Shown piece after piece: positions 12,097 to 25,628 of a DNA stretch of 64,000 nucleotides (position 1 is the first letter of the stretch; each line of letters starts with the position of its first letter). The translations under genes and the position numbers were made by a program. Under the pieces are notes generated by a model. It saw only the letters and a list, made by a program, of their open reading frames with translations. It did not search any database and had not been told where the DNA came from. Source of the DNA: Ochromonas danica (lineage: Eukaryota; Sar; Chrysophyceae; Chromulinales; Chromulinaceae). The stretch covers positions 51,001 through 115,000 of the forward strand of contig VKHL01000001.1 in assembly GCA_015146655.1 (NCBI GenBank). The letters run 5' to 3'.

Positions 12097-13947
12097 ATGG
12101 AAACAATGAATGAAATCTCAGGTTATCTTAGTCCATTAGGTGAAAATTCTGAATCTGATCAATCTAGAAATGGTATCCATGGACGAAAATCTTTTCCAAG
12201 TGATGAAGAGCATGATGATGACAATATCCACACAGAAGAAATGTCAACAACAAATCATTCCACTAAGAAATCTTTGAAAAGTCAAACGATCCAATCTTCA
12301 AAATCAACTCTTTCTACTACTAAAACAACACCTTTTAAACCTAAAAATATTGCTCAATATAAATATATCCCCATGAGATTATCAGAAGAAGAACGAAAAC
12401 TTTTAGCAGTGTTAGAAAATGCATTGGAAGTTTGTGAATATACTGATGTAGTAGATGTTACTTTTTCACATACACGTAAATCCAAACTAAGTCGTATTAT
12501 TGAGAGTTTGGTGGATGTTTTGTCAATCTCATGCGGTCTCATGGTAGCAAATAATCTCACGAAAGGTGAAGGAATCATTAAAGGACGATCTCTAAATGAT
12601 AATGTCCCCCTTTTTGCGGACCTTTTCGAGATTGGTCGTCGTTATAAAGTTATGAATCCTTCCAAGATGCGTGGTACCTATGGAAAGCTCATGTATATCT
12701 TAATGGATACTGAGAGTTACAATGTGAAGAGCGAGTTGCGCATTGACTTCATCAAACCATTGCTCACGGTGCACTCCTTCCTCAAGGCACGTGGTTGTGA
12801 AGAGATTCTTGCTGATCCACTTTGGCAAGAAGCATGTCAGATTGTCAGTGATGAGTATGGAGAGAAGAGTAAGCGAGAGGTTCGACAGCTGCAGGAGCGC
12901 AAAGCCGCGGCCGCACAAACTCTCTTGCAGAAATACACGTCAGGTATAAACCCCCGTCCTCGCCCCCGCCTCCTTCCCCGCTGTCCTCTAACTCTTTGAC
13001 ATCCTTTCTTGTAATGTCTAGATAAATTGACTACGGAAGAACTACAGCGAGTGATGGATTCGATTGGGGACAATGAAGCTTATTATGATTTTAATGTAAA
13101 GCCTGTTGACCGCATGCTCGAGATCCTCACCACAAGCTTTAATCCCAGCCAGCCTGAAGAGCCATACAGCCTTCATCTGTCTTCTCGTGGTGGAGGTAGC
13201 AAGAAACCCTTTGGATCCTTCAGTTCAATCTATGGATACTCATCGTCTTTCTTGGGAGGCGGTGCGAAGCTCTCTCATGATCACAAAACTCAATTCCGTT
13301 TCGTCTTACAATCTCTTACCTTATGGCGTGAAATTATGGCGAACATGCCTATGCTATGGATCAAAGCAGACATGGATATGACAAGTGAAGTCTATCGTCT
13401 TGTTGATACCGGCCAGGGTTATCAGCGCCTTCAAAGCTGTCCTCGTGTTCGTCAGGAGATGTCAGACATCCTCCAACGTGTTCAATCCAAAGCTGGTGCT
13501 TGGGTGGGTCTCAGTGTTGTGCATCTTGGTGACCGAGATGTCCCAAATGGTGAGTTATTATGTTTGGATTGTAATGATGGTGAGCTAGCTTAAGATTTTG
13601 TTATTGTGTTCATAGCGTTGGTTTTCATCGACAAATACACACAAGTTCCGCGTATTCTCGCCCCCATTGTGCAGTGCATTGAATTCCTTCCCCATATTGC
13701 CGAAGATCCTGCCTTCCACAAGTACGTCTCACAAGAGTGGGGCTCTATCGAAGGGCTTCGCATGCAGATCCTGAGCGACTTCTTTAAGCATGGGTTCGAT
13801 GGCTCGGGAGATGATGGTGGATCATGCATTGATGGAAGATTGACATCAGCATGGAACTGGTGCTCAAAGCTGCACAAGAAGCCTTATTACCATGTCTTCA
13901 TGTTCAGTGGCTTCCAAGGATTTGATGGGGACTGGAAAAACAATTAA
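12097..13947 (+). CDS. DUF2009 family protein
   Basis: Three exons (12097-12943, 13022-13549, 13616-13947) with matching phases give 568 aa. After a disordered Ser/Thr-rich N terminus of ~90 residues, the sequence follows the conserved eukaryotic DUF2009 family: DLFEIGRRYKVMNPSKMRGT, then YGKLMYILMD, and near the end [20 protein letters not shown]. Plant members of this family are often labelled protein kinases, but no kinase motifs (GxGxxG, HRD, DFG) are visible here, so I assign no activity. The exon 2/3 join restores the conserved [12 protein letters not shown], which supports the splice model. It is convergent with PP1, with about 240 bp between the stops. Confidence 0.85.
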
Positions 13948-14184
13948 GAAGTGGGTCCTTTGATTTTGTAATCATAAGAAAGCAATCAGAAAGAAACTTC
14001 ATAGTCGTGTACCAATCGGCAGTTTAGCTTTAGTAATTTTTGTGGAGATCGCCACAAAGTAGGATGACGGTCCACAGTAAAATACAATAACTGCACAAGG
14101 AGAGACCGCGACCAGTAAGACCTCTCGAAGGATGCAAGTGGGGAGTGGATTAGGCATCAAAGAGACAGCAGTGCAAGTGCTAGA

Positions 14185-15496
<1,312 letters not shown>

Positions 15497-15818
15497 TTTA
15501 ACGTATAATCAATGACGACCCCCAGGAGCAAAGCACCTTCCTTCCCTTTGGCTCCACTGGCTAGACAGACCGACTCGACTGCCCACAAATTGAATTGCGC
15601 GCCGGCGCGGCAGTCACGGCAGAGAGAGGAAAAGAAACGCGTTTCTTCTGCTCAAATCAGCAACCGTCGATTTCCCAAGGCATGTGTGAGTGCTGAGTGG
15701 GCGGCGTGTTTATTCTGGTGTTTGTTGACCGCGCGTCTGCTGTGTGGAGTTTGATTGTTGGGATTGGATTGGGATTGATTGATAACAACAGAGTTAGTTG
15801 AGTTGAGTAAGAAGAACA
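15497..15818. other. Divergent promoter region between PP1 and TMEM167
   Basis: The 322 bp between two divergent start codons hold no coding exon. A GC-richer block around 15590-15730 (GCGCGCCGGCGCGG near 15597) contrasts with the AT-rich surroundings and probably carries both core promoters. No TTAACTTAA motif is present. Confidence 0.5.
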
Positions 15819-16121
15819 ATGAGTGCTCTCTTTGACTTTCCTTCTTTATTAGTTGTCTTGTTATTATTTATATCAGCTGCTACTTTTACTAGATCAATTT
15901 ATCCTACCATTTTTGATTCTCCTCCTTCACCAAATACAACAAATGATATTAATATTGGTAATTCCATGACTGGATTACGTAATCCAATGGAAGGACGGAC
16001 TGAACATGTTGGAATTAAAGGATTGTGTTGGAAAGCTAGTCGAGTGGGAGAGAGGTTAAGCCCCTACGTCGCTGGTGCTTGCGTACTCATGGCCTTCCAT
16101 GTCTTGTTTATCAAAGCCTGA
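15819..16121 (+). CDS. TMEM167: TMEM167/Kish secretory-pathway membrane protein
   Basis: Single exon, 100 aa. The family pattern is clear: MSALFDFPSLLVVLLLFIS at the start, a first membrane span, then KGLCWKASRVGERLSPYV and a second span ending FHVLFIKA. Kish/TMEM167/KSH1 is a small Golgi protein needed for early secretory transport. Human members are about 72-74 aa. The extra length lies in the loop after the first span (residues about 35-65, Asn/Pro-rich and containing NPMEGRTEHVG), an insertion relative to the family. The PP1 gene is divergent upstream. Confidence 0.92.
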   Translation: MSALFDFPSLLVVLLLFISAATFTRSIYPTIFDSPPSPNTTNDINIGNSMTGLRNPMEGRTEHVGIKGLCWKASRVGERLSPYVAGACVLMAFHVLFIKA

Positions 16122-16249
16122 GCAAAGTCAATGAGTGACTTTCATCTGATATGTAACATATGCAATATTTGTAATTTAATCTACATCGAGTCCTTCTCTT
16201 CTTTTGTCACAAAGTCAATGTTAGAACACACAGTATAATAAAAGGACTA

Positions 16250-19200
16250 TTAGTCTAAGTACATCCAAAATTCTGATTTGGCAGCGCCATCGTTTGTATA
16301 ATTCCATGTGATTTCCGTACCATCTTTCAAACTGTGATTGCTATCTTCAATCGTGAAGATCTTCATCTTCGCAGCAGTAGAGTTGTTCCAAGTGAAGTCA
16401 CTCATGTATCCTCCCGAAGGCCAGTATTCAAACTCATCCATTCGAGAAAATAGACCTAATTGTCGGCAGACCGAATTCCAAATTTGCGCTTCTTGATCAT
16501 CTCTTCCAATCATCTGTCTGTGTTTTTGTTGCAATTCGGCGACGACATCTCTTTGAGGGATGAGAACAAGCGGTGACAAGATCTTCCGTAGTCTCACATC
16601 GACCTTGCAGTTATATTGTTGCAGACCATCTCCAGCGAAGAACTCAAAGCTGAGCAAGCCTTTACGTGGAAGCCCTTCTTCTGTTAGCCAAGTCACGGAA
16701 AGTTCCCAGCCAGGTATTGGTGGAAATCCTCGATCAAAACAGAAAGACTTGTTCAACCCTAAGTTTGACAATATTGTAAGAAATAGACAAAGAGAAAAGA
16801 AAATGAAGAAGCAAGTCTTACAGTTCTCTCCAGGCTCAATCACTGACAAGTGAACCAGCATCCTTGTCACCTAATAGACAGCAATGTGGTAACATTTCAA
16901 TGCTCATACACACAAGACACAACTCTCACCTGACGCTCTTCCCATCGCGATAAATCAAAACTATATCCACCTTCAGGCTTGCTTGGATTGAATAAGTTGA
17001 GAATACCAATACGAACACGAAGAGCAGCTTGTTCTTCAGCGTTCAACGTGGCTAAAACCAGTTCAATATTGTGCAAATCAACGATACGATCGAAGATCAT
17101 GATCAAGAGCTCTACACGATATGAGCCTATATTTGACCGATTGAGGAGGCCAAGAGGTGAGAAAATTTCCAATATCAGCGCAGCCTGACGACAATCTAGC
17201 CAAAAACTGACTAACTCTGATTCAAAGAAATCCAGTAACGTTGCAGACTTGTACTCATCTGTTCCTGTGGACTCAATAGCTTCAAAGAGACGAGAGCCCC
17301 AAATTATCTGCAACCTTTCGCTATAGGGAGAGAGTTTAACCAGAGCACGAAATTTGGCCGCCGCCTCTTTTACTTTTGTTTGTGTCCGTTGCGAAAAGGG
17401 AGTAGAACCACCACTCTTCCCTTCTTCAGCTTCTACTTCTTCAGAGCTGACAGCATTTACAGTCTCTGTTGCTTGAAGATTGATGCGCTGTGAAGCACTT
17501 TTCCGCAATGAAGCTGATGAGCTGAAGTAGTTGGTACGGCCACCCTTTGTTTCTCTCTTCTTTTCTAATTGAAAGGAAAACGAGCATGAGCAAAACTTCA
17601 CGGATCATCAAACAATGCAAAGATCACAACCTTTCTTCTCGACCACAACTGCTGTCTTAATAAGCTCACGCTTTGCCACTTTTTGCCTAGCACTGCGACG
17701 CTGGGAAAGACCATTATACATTGTGAAGATATGTGTGGCCACCGACATCGCTAAACCTTGCTCAGGTTTCCAAGTTGGAGCTCCATTCGTGAGAAGAGAA
17801 CGTCGAATAGCAGACTCGTAGCTTCGCAATCTTTGATTTGCCCATTCTACTTTATCTTGAGACAACAGCCGACTCAATAGTAAACACTGGTCATGACAAA
17901 TGAGTAAGAATGGTTTTTAATTGATGAAATCAATTTGAAAAGTAGAACTCACCTCCACTATACGATCGTCACAGACAGGTTGACAGAGTGAAATATCTGG
18001 ACGTTCGATACTCACAAAATCAAATTCAATCTTTCCTTTGCGTGGAATTGGGAAAAGATATTTGAAGGAAATAGAAGGAATGCTGTTATCTGGACTATAA
18101 TCATTGCGAAAACAACTCCATTGTCCATTCTGAGATGTATCCCAAAGTCCTTTGCGATGACGCGCTTGGGTACTTCGTACAGACTTCTCAATCAAGATTT
18201 TCATGCACAATCGATCCAATCCGTCGGAAAGATCCAAACAATAAAAGCCACTATAGATTCCAATAACAGGATAGTAGGCTGCCCCCAAACGCTGCTTCAA
18301 TCTACGAATTTTCACTATATCGCCTCCTACAAAGCAGGCGATCATCCGCATTGCATCATCGCTTGTCAACATATGCATGAGCAATTTGCCAAGCAGTGGT
18401 GTAGGATCATCTGATTTCTGAAATATCTGTTGGTAAAGCTTTTGGCCTTCTTCCAAGTGCAGCTTCGTAGACTCAATGGCATATGTCAACAGTAATACAG
18501 GATTGGTCGACATGTTCGCTATCTTGATCACTTGAGCACACTATTGACAAGCACAGGCATGAGCTTCAGCTGTTAACAAGCAAGACGAAGGTTCAAGTCA
18601 CCTTAGTAGCAGTCAATGTGTAAGGTGGGACTTTTTTCTCGTCACCAGAATCGTAGCTCTCAACAACTCTCACTCTTACATAACCACTTTGAGGAGGAAG
18701 ATAAGCCACCAACTTCTCATCAGGGTTGGCAGGGATTAGCTTGCTGCTGGGTCCATCGGCCCGCATAAGCAGGCGAAGAGCACATTGTGGCTTATGTTGC
18801 ATCTGCCATATCCTCAACTTGGCAGTTTGAGCTTTCTAGTATAAAAGCAAGATAAAGTGTTAATGATGAAAGGCGGCATAGATAAGGCACTAACCGATGT
18901 TATGTACTCCACAAGTCCATCCAGTCCCAATACACCTAAAGCACAGAGAGCTTGATAAAACAGCCATTGCTAGTGAACAAGAAAAAGTAAATAAACTAAC
19001 CTAATCTGTTTGGATCTAATGTTAGATTGATTTGTTGTAAAATTTCTTTGGCTGGATTCATCTGAAGAGATTGTAAGACTTGCAACAAACGACTTTGGGT
19101 GATTCCATTCTGATGCAAGACATCCTGAGCAGTCAACAGAGAGCGAATATTCTCTGGAGTCATCTTAGCCAATCGCTCTAATGCTTGCAGACGGACGATC

Positions 19201-21775
19201 TCTGCTTCTTGTTGAGCAGACAATAATTTCGATTCCTCTTCGTACTTTTCTACTCGATATGATAAAGCAGTCGCAAAGAGACCATTGCTATTACGCTCCA
19301 TCTCTGCAGGTTTCACTGGATTTAAGTCGTTGTCTTCAAGATAATCAAAAGAAGTAATTTCTACTCCGGTGTCCATGCTGTAAATATCTAAGAGTTCATA
19401 TAAGATAGCCCGATCATATGGTTTACACAGATTCAAAATATGTTCCCCAAACGGATCTATTCAAACATAGGCATTCATTTAGGCAAAGCAAAGCAAGGAA
19501 TAAGCTATGAGGGGGGAGGGGGACTTACAATCAACCCTAAACTTGATATCATTGCATTGAATAGCAAAATCACAATTCTTTGCACTGACATCCAGACGAT
19601 GACCGTCACTTGCAGCAAGCTTCATTAACATTCTGGCACCTTGCTCTCCGATAGGGTTTCCATCAATAACAAGGCGACGAACACTATGATTCTCTCGCAA
19701 TCCAACTAATAGTGTAAAGGTTCCAATAGCATCAATGCCATTATTCGCTAAATTTATAGATTCGATTGTATTATTCTCAGACAAAGCAACACCCAATACC
19801 CCAGCAGCATTTCGACCTAAGGCATTATAAGAAAGATCTACATGCAGCAGATGGCGATTATAGCGAAAGGAATCGCAAAGCACCTCAGCACCTTCCAATC
19901 GGATCATGTTCCAATGAAGATGAAGTGTTTGGATCGGACAACAATCAGCACGAATTAGTTCAGCAAGGCTTTCACCTCCAGTTTCAAAATCAGGCTGAAC
20001 TACATTGAGATTTTCATCTTTACCCAACAAGTTTTTCGAAAGATCAAGTTCTTTTAAATGGCGATTGTGCATGAGGACATGTACAAAACGTGCACATTCA
20101 GAATCATCGATATTCGCATCACTCAACCGAAGCACTGCTAAGCGACACTCAGGGTTGCCAACCAAATCGGCTAAGGCATCCGCAGCTTCAGCATCGATAA
20201 TATTTTGTGAAATATCCAAAATTTCAATCGTTCGATGATTCTTTATGCTTCTCAACAGAGCACTTAGTCCTGAATCCTCCAAATTATTATCACGGAGATT
20301 AAGTACTTGAAGATATGGAAGATCTTGTAAAGAATCAGCCAGTATGATTGCCATCTGATTTCCTATTCCCATATGAGCAAGATTGATGGTAGAAGAAGGC
20401 TGTTTACGAAGCAAAACTTGAGCCCGAGGAGGAAGCGAATATTTTAAGCATCCACTTAGAAAAATAGCCCGAGGAGAACCTAAATTGTATGTTAGCTCTC
20501 CTGCTGAATCGACATAGGAATAATCATCCAATTTGGAGCTATCACCCTTGAGATGTTGCTTTTCTTCCGATGCTATTACCTCCTTCCATTGAACTGTATT
20601 CATAGATTCAGCACTTAACGGAGACTCATCATTATCGAATTGATTAATTTGTAGTGGAGGTAATGGTCGCTGGACAGAACGACCGCGCTCAGCTGAGCGC
20701 AAGACACTCTTTGGACCCGTGGTATGAGGTCGATTATCAACATCTCGGCGTGGCGACAAAACACCTTCATTTTGTAGAGCATGTAACGCTGCTAATAGAA
20801 CACTATTATGGTCTTTCGATTTTACAACCTCATGCAGAGTATCATAACCTCCAAGCAACATGTCCGCTTGTGCAGAAAGCTGGTGATAACTATCATGGAA
20901 CTTCTTCTTGGCTTCTGGGCCAAAATATTTCCCACTTTCTTCTTCAGAAGGATCAGGAATAAGAGACAGACGAATCGATGGTCTTCGCAGGTCTTGCATG
21001 GCAGGTAAAGTTTCCACATCGTCAGAACTTTTGACAGGTTGAAGTGAAGAGTTAGCAGAATCAGAAACTGATGCAGTAGCAACTGCAGTTGTTTGAGTAG
21101 CAGGTAGTATAACAGATGGTCTTTCTACAACCGTCTTTTCATGTTTAACTGAGGTATTGATGGAAGTAATAGGTGGTGTAGATGTAGAATGTGATCGTAA
21201 TCCCACCTCCCAACCTACTGCTTTTCTACGTGGAGGGAAAAACTTTTCATCAGATACTGGAAATATACCAACACGTTTCGATGAGGATACTTTACTATCT
21301 TCTTCCGTGAAAGGCTTAGCAGCAATATGTCTAAATAAGACAAACAACAGTGAGGTGTGCATATTGTGTGGAGTGACTGTTGAGTTCTACTCACCCATCC
21401 ATCAACGAAGATCCTGCATTCAAAGATAGTCCACCTCTTCGGTAGTGCACTGGTGTAGGGAAAGAATGAGAATGTGACTCTTTGTTATAGCTTTCTTCAT
21501 GTTGAGCTTGTACTAACGAGATCCTCTCATCGAAACGTTGTCGAATCTTGTCCTTGATACTCCTGCCTTTCTCAACCTCTGCAGCAAAGTCAAGATCAGG
21601 CTTGGGAAGGATATTTCTAGTTAAAAAAGTAGATTCCAAGATGAGACTGTAATTTCACCCCATGACAGAGAAGGTTGTGTGAATGAATGACTTACCTTGC
21701 AGATCTGTTGCTAGGATCATCATTGTTGACATTATTGAGAGTTGTCTTTGTTTTCTCTCTTCGTAGGGTTCTCAT
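16250..21775 (-). CDS. Large leucine-rich-repeat protein with DUF4476-like region
   Basis: Eleven exons: 21775-21696, 21646-21395, 21330-19529, 19456-19001, 18935-18895, 18835-18602, 18540-17953, 17886-17631, 17564-16930, 16870-16822 and 16758-16250. All phases agree, giving 1633 aa. Residues about 420-690 are RNI-type LRRs (VLNLRDNNLEDSGLSALLRS, LHLHWNMIRLEGAEVL, SINLANNGID). A long all-helical/beta section follows. Around residues 1250-1440 is a DUF4476-like segment (IFDRIVDLHNIELVL then VRIGILNLFNPSKPEGGYSF). The end has GRGF-like repeats of unknown fold. No signal peptide or membrane segment is seen. Similar LRR giants occur in oomycetes and diatoms; their function is unknown. The donor at exon 8/9 (GTTGTG) is weak but is the only one that keeps the frame. 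Confidence 0.82.
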
Positions 21776-22003
21776 CACAGTCCAATATCAACTAACTTCT
21801 GACTCCTTCTAACTATTTCTCATTATATAACAAAGACAGGACAGATTAACAATAATTCAATTCCAGCTTGGGGCTTGGGCTTCTTGCGGTTAACAAATAA
21901 ACTGTTTTTTGTCAACGGAGAAACGCAGGAAACGGTCAGGGCCGTTATATCCAACCCTGTTCAGTGTCGCGTCTGCTCATCAACCAGAGCATAAAACAAA
22001 ACC

Positions 22004-23245
22004 ATGGCCTCCTATAATCAGACAACAAATGGACAATCGGTTCGTATTGGTAATTGGTTTGAAGAACTTAAATTAAAAGAGGATACTGGTGTACGTTATT
22101 ATCCTCCACCTTCAGCAAAGAGTTCTTCACTTTTAACTAAAGCCCGTTGTATCGAACATTCTGATCGAATTGATGCCAAGCAATATACTACAGTGACGAG
22201 AGACACTCTGAAAGATCCACGACAACACCCTCAGTTTACCAACCGAGCCAACGCCTGTGGACCAAAGCAAAGGCTATTGGAAAATTCCATTCGAGCTGAA
22301 ATTGAGGCAGAAATAAAACGAAAAGCTGAGGCAGAGTATAAAGAAAGCCGTGTAGTTGATTATACAACAACAGGGAAACAATGGTATGCTCGTGAAGGTT
22401 TTCGTGCTAGTCTGCGAGAGAATGACCCCACTGTACGTGTTCAAACGTCTAACAGCAGCTACTCCACTGACACCGCCATTACTTACTATTCCCATGCATT
22501 GAAGAATCCTAATGAACGTGTTAGTTTCCCGGCTACTTTTGTTGGATCTGTTAATCCATTCAGCAGGCATAACGCCTTCTCGGTAGATATTGCCCGAGAT
22601 ACCTTGGCTCGCAGAACGGAAAGCAATGAGCGTCCCCGACCTGTGCCAACGCTGACAGAGTTTAAGGCATTGCAAGCATTTCGTGGAAGAATTCTTGCAA
22701 TTGCTAAGACAATGACCATTCCTACTCCTGGAGCGGCCATGCGAACTGTGGTGGGAATACTTTGTAGTTTGCAGTCGGAACTTATCCCGTTGGAGCAATT
22801 TTCAAACTATATCTCGGAGCAATTTTCAACACAAGTCACTTCCGCTGAAGAGAAAGCCTTTGTCTCTGCTTATGACTATCACAGCAATGGAACTCTCTAT
22901 CTCCCAGAGATTATCATGTTCTTTCGACCCACCCCTGTGCGACGACGTGCAGAGCTCATTGAGCACTTCTTTTCCCTCATGCCTTCACCGCAGAGGATTG
23001 ACGAAGACGATGAGCACTCGGAAGTAATTGTCACATCCGATGTTGTGCGAAATCAACTCAAATACTCTTCCTTGCCCCAAGATTCGCCAGCTAGATCTGA
23101 CGTTGCTGCTTTTCTCGACTTTGTGGGAGATCAGTTCACCTCCCAAGCATTTCATGAATATTGCACTGATATTTCAGCTGAGATTGAAGATGATTACGCA
23201 TTTGAAGATTACCTCAAATCTACATGGGATAGCTTACTGGGTTGA
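22004..23245 (+). CDS. Possible axonemal (microtubule-inner-protein-like) protein
   Basis: Single exon, 413 aa, no membrane segment. The N terminus VRIGNWFEELKLKEDTGVR resembles the RIGNW-type start of CFAP161-like flagellar proteins. It is followed by Tyr/Pro-rich, Arg-rich disordered sequence (VRYYPPPSAK, YYSHALKNPNERVSFPATFV) like that of many microtubule inner proteins. The C-terminal half (about 230-410) is helical and could be a degenerate EF-hand pair: FVSAYDYHSNGTLYLPEI has an EF-loop-like D-Y-x-x-N-G-T-L pattern but lacks some calcium ligands. Flagellar function is inference; the family name is not established. It is divergent from the LRR gene, with 228 bp between start codons. Confidence 0.65.
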   Translation: MASYNQTTNGQSVRIGNWFEELKLKEDTGVRYYPPPSAKSSSLLTKARCIEHSDRIDAKQYTTVTRDTLKDPRQHPQFTNRANACGPKQRLLENSIRAEIEAEIKRKAEAEYKESRVVDYTTTGKQWYAREGFRASLRENDPTVRVQTSNSSYSTDTAITYYSHALKNPNERVSFPATFVGSVNPFSRHNAFSVDIARDTLARRTESNERPRPVPTLTEFKALQAFRGRILAIAKTMTIPTPGAAMRTVVGILCSLQSELIPLEQFSNYISEQFSTQVTSAEEKAFVSAYDYHSNGTLYLPEIIMFFRPTPVRRRAELIEHFFSLMPSPQRIDEDDEHSEVIVTSDVVRNQLKYSSLPQDSPARSDVAAFLDFVGDQFTSQAFHEYCTDISAEIEDDYAFEDYLKSTWDSLLG

Positions 23246-23300
23246 GTAAGGCATTTAAAGCAAGTCTAATAGAAATGATTCATAACTACTAATTGAAAAG

Positions 23301-25121
23301 CTATTCATCCTCATCATCATATGCTTCAGGAGCAGTAACGTCCAGTGTAATGCGATGCCACGCATTGTTATTGATTCCTCGAATATTCCAAATACCTTCT
23401 ACGCTATCTGGTTGAACATTATAGGAAGCATCGGTAGCCTTACAGATAACCTGCAGCTTGCTTCCCACTGCCTCTTCAGGAATATCAAAATCGCACTCCC
23501 AAAACGTCCAAGCCCAAGCACGATCTATCGGTTGTTCTTTGCCTTCAAGAAGCTCTGCGGTTTTCCACGTCTTGCCACCATCCACAGAGACATCTACCCG
23601 GACAATGCCACGGCCTCCTCCGGAATACGCATATCCCTTCACAGTTAACGTCTCGCCAGCCACCGCTGTTGCTTGTGGAGAGAGGGTAATAGCAGATTGA
23701 ACAGGTTGTTCTTGTAGGCTAAGAATTCCTTCAACATCAATCCCTTCTAGTGACTTGACAGAGGGTCCAAACCCCTATAGAAGAAGAAAATATAATCAAA
23801 GGAAGTAATCAGGCAAGAAAACGGTAGCGCTAACCTTGTAAGCCATTCCACGCTGCCAAGGTCCATGAGCCTCTTCACCGCTGAGTCGGATCTTGTTAGC
23901 CCACTTGACATTGCGAACACCCACATGACCAGGTACCACAATTCTCAGTGGAAAACCATGAGCTGCATTCAAGGGCTCATCGTTCATCTCATAAGCAATG
24001 ACCACATCGCCAAATCTTCCAAGCGCCTTCTTTACAGGGATAGAAATTTCCATTCCATCTATTGAGACGATATGTACATGCCGAATGCGAGAGATAATAG
24101 AGTCAGACTGTTCATCAAAAACAGCATCTTCCGTTATTCCAATACTACCCAATAAATCGCGAAGCTTCACTCCTTTCCATTTAGCATTGGCGATGGCGGA
24201 GACAACCCATGAAGAGCCATTGGTTTTCTCCAATGTTGACATCTCCATGCGGCGATTACCACCGCATTGTACACAGCTAGCAACGCTAAATGGTTTGAAC
24301 TTTCCCTTCAATTCGTCCAAAGAAAGAGATAACAATGGTTCACTTTCTGTCTCATCTGAAGCAGAGCCAGGACGTCGTTCCTTGCCCAACAAATCAGACG
24401 CCCACACCACATCCAATCGAAAAGTCTGTGGATCAACTTGCGGGACGGGATGGTGATTTCGAACGAACCATAAATCAACCGGGGTGATCCAATTGTCTGT
24501 TAACAAATTTCCAGGTGGCTCTGCATTGATTGGTTGCTTTTGATAAAATTTAAAGATTGGGTTTAAAACTGGATCCTTTGAGTAAGGATTGTCATCTTCT
24601 CCGTGATGTTTGGCTTTCTCAGCATTCATGGCTGCAACATCATCAGGATGAAGAGTAGCTACACGTAAAGATTTCAAGATCTCCATTGGTAAAGGGGAAT
24701 TGTAATGCTGGCGATAGATATTCCAGAAAGGCTCTAAATCCTCTCCTACAGCCAATACGATCTTATCTTTTCCTCCAGGATGGTTGGGAATGAACTTAGT
24801 GATATCATACACTCCATCTTTGTAAATCAACCACATCCCTGTTTCACGAGTTTTGTGCTTGGCCACTTCAGCACGAGTCACCACAGGGAATGTTGAAGAA
24901 GCTGGTGGCTCCTCCTCAGCACTTGCAACACCAGACACGAGTAAAGCTGAGATCCAGAGATAAGACAGAGCTTTTCCCATGCCTACCCAGGAATGTTTGT
25001 CATTCTCATTGTTATCAGCACTTATCGTTGACAGTAAAGCACTCCTATTTGGAGAATACTTCCTCCTCCCAAGGTACAAAGCTGCTTGTCGCGTATTCCC
25101 AAACGCTCTCCTTAGTAGCAT
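23301..25121 (-). CDS. SUOX: Sulfite oxidase (cytochrome b5 + molybdopterin domains), mitochondrial
   Basis: Two exons, 25121-23835 and 23774-23301, join in phase 0, giving 586 aa. The Arg-rich N terminus (MLLRRAFGNTRQAALYLGRR) and a following hydrophobic span (YLWISALLVSGVASA) look like a bipartite presequence to the mitochondrial intermembrane space, where animal sulfite oxidase works. Residues about 80-160 are a cytochrome b5 domain with the haem-ligand HPGG. The Moco domain contains the Mo-ligand cysteine in VQCGGNRR, preceded by WFVRNHHPVP. The C-terminal immunoglobulin-like dimerisation domain ends VEGIWNIRGINNNAWHR. It oxidises sulfite to sulfate with electrons passing to cytochrome c. 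Plant enzymes lack the haem domain, so this is the animal-type form. Confidence 0.95.
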
Positions 25122-25628
25122 TGGTTAACAGTTTATGAGTCAAACTCAGAACTCTAAAGCTGACGAATGGATCTCTTGATCTGTCTGTTTCGTGCTTTGC
25201 TCCTCTTGGTGGCCAAGGGGGGCAAGGCAGGAATACGCCAAGAATTTTGGAAAAGACGAGTTATAAATCATATTTTGCATGTTTTGCCTGTCGTTTGTTC
25301 AAGTTGTTTCTCCAACTGTTCAAGTTCCAACACCTTATCTGGTACAGCACCACTCCCTTCTTCAGCTTACCCTGCAAAGCAGTACTAATAAGGTGCTGTT
25401 GGTTGTAATACCGGGGTATGACATCACGATGGGATGAAAGATGGAAGCGACTCATCATCAGTTAGTCAAATAGTGACCTAAGACGACCGAGATACATACA
25501 TCTGCAGATGCTATAAGCAACGAAGCAACCCTGACCAATAAAGAGTTAGATTGTATTTGAAATTAATCACAACATTAAATTACCATCACAACTAAGAAGA
25601 GTTCTAGCAAATCTAGAGTACTAATCAT
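25122..25628. other. Intergenic region between sulfite oxidase and the Tim17-like gene
   Basis: 507 bp. It includes a 73-codon ATG-initiated open frame (+, 25167-25388) with a hydrophobic start, but no family match or supporting context. I do not call it a gene. The rest is probably the sulfite oxidase promoter and the 3' UTR of the next minus-strand gene. Confidence 0.4.

Noticed and set aside
25167-25388. 73-codon ATG frame with a hydrophobic start
   Set aside because: No family resemblance, no splice partner, and it lies in the presumed promoter of sulfite oxidase.
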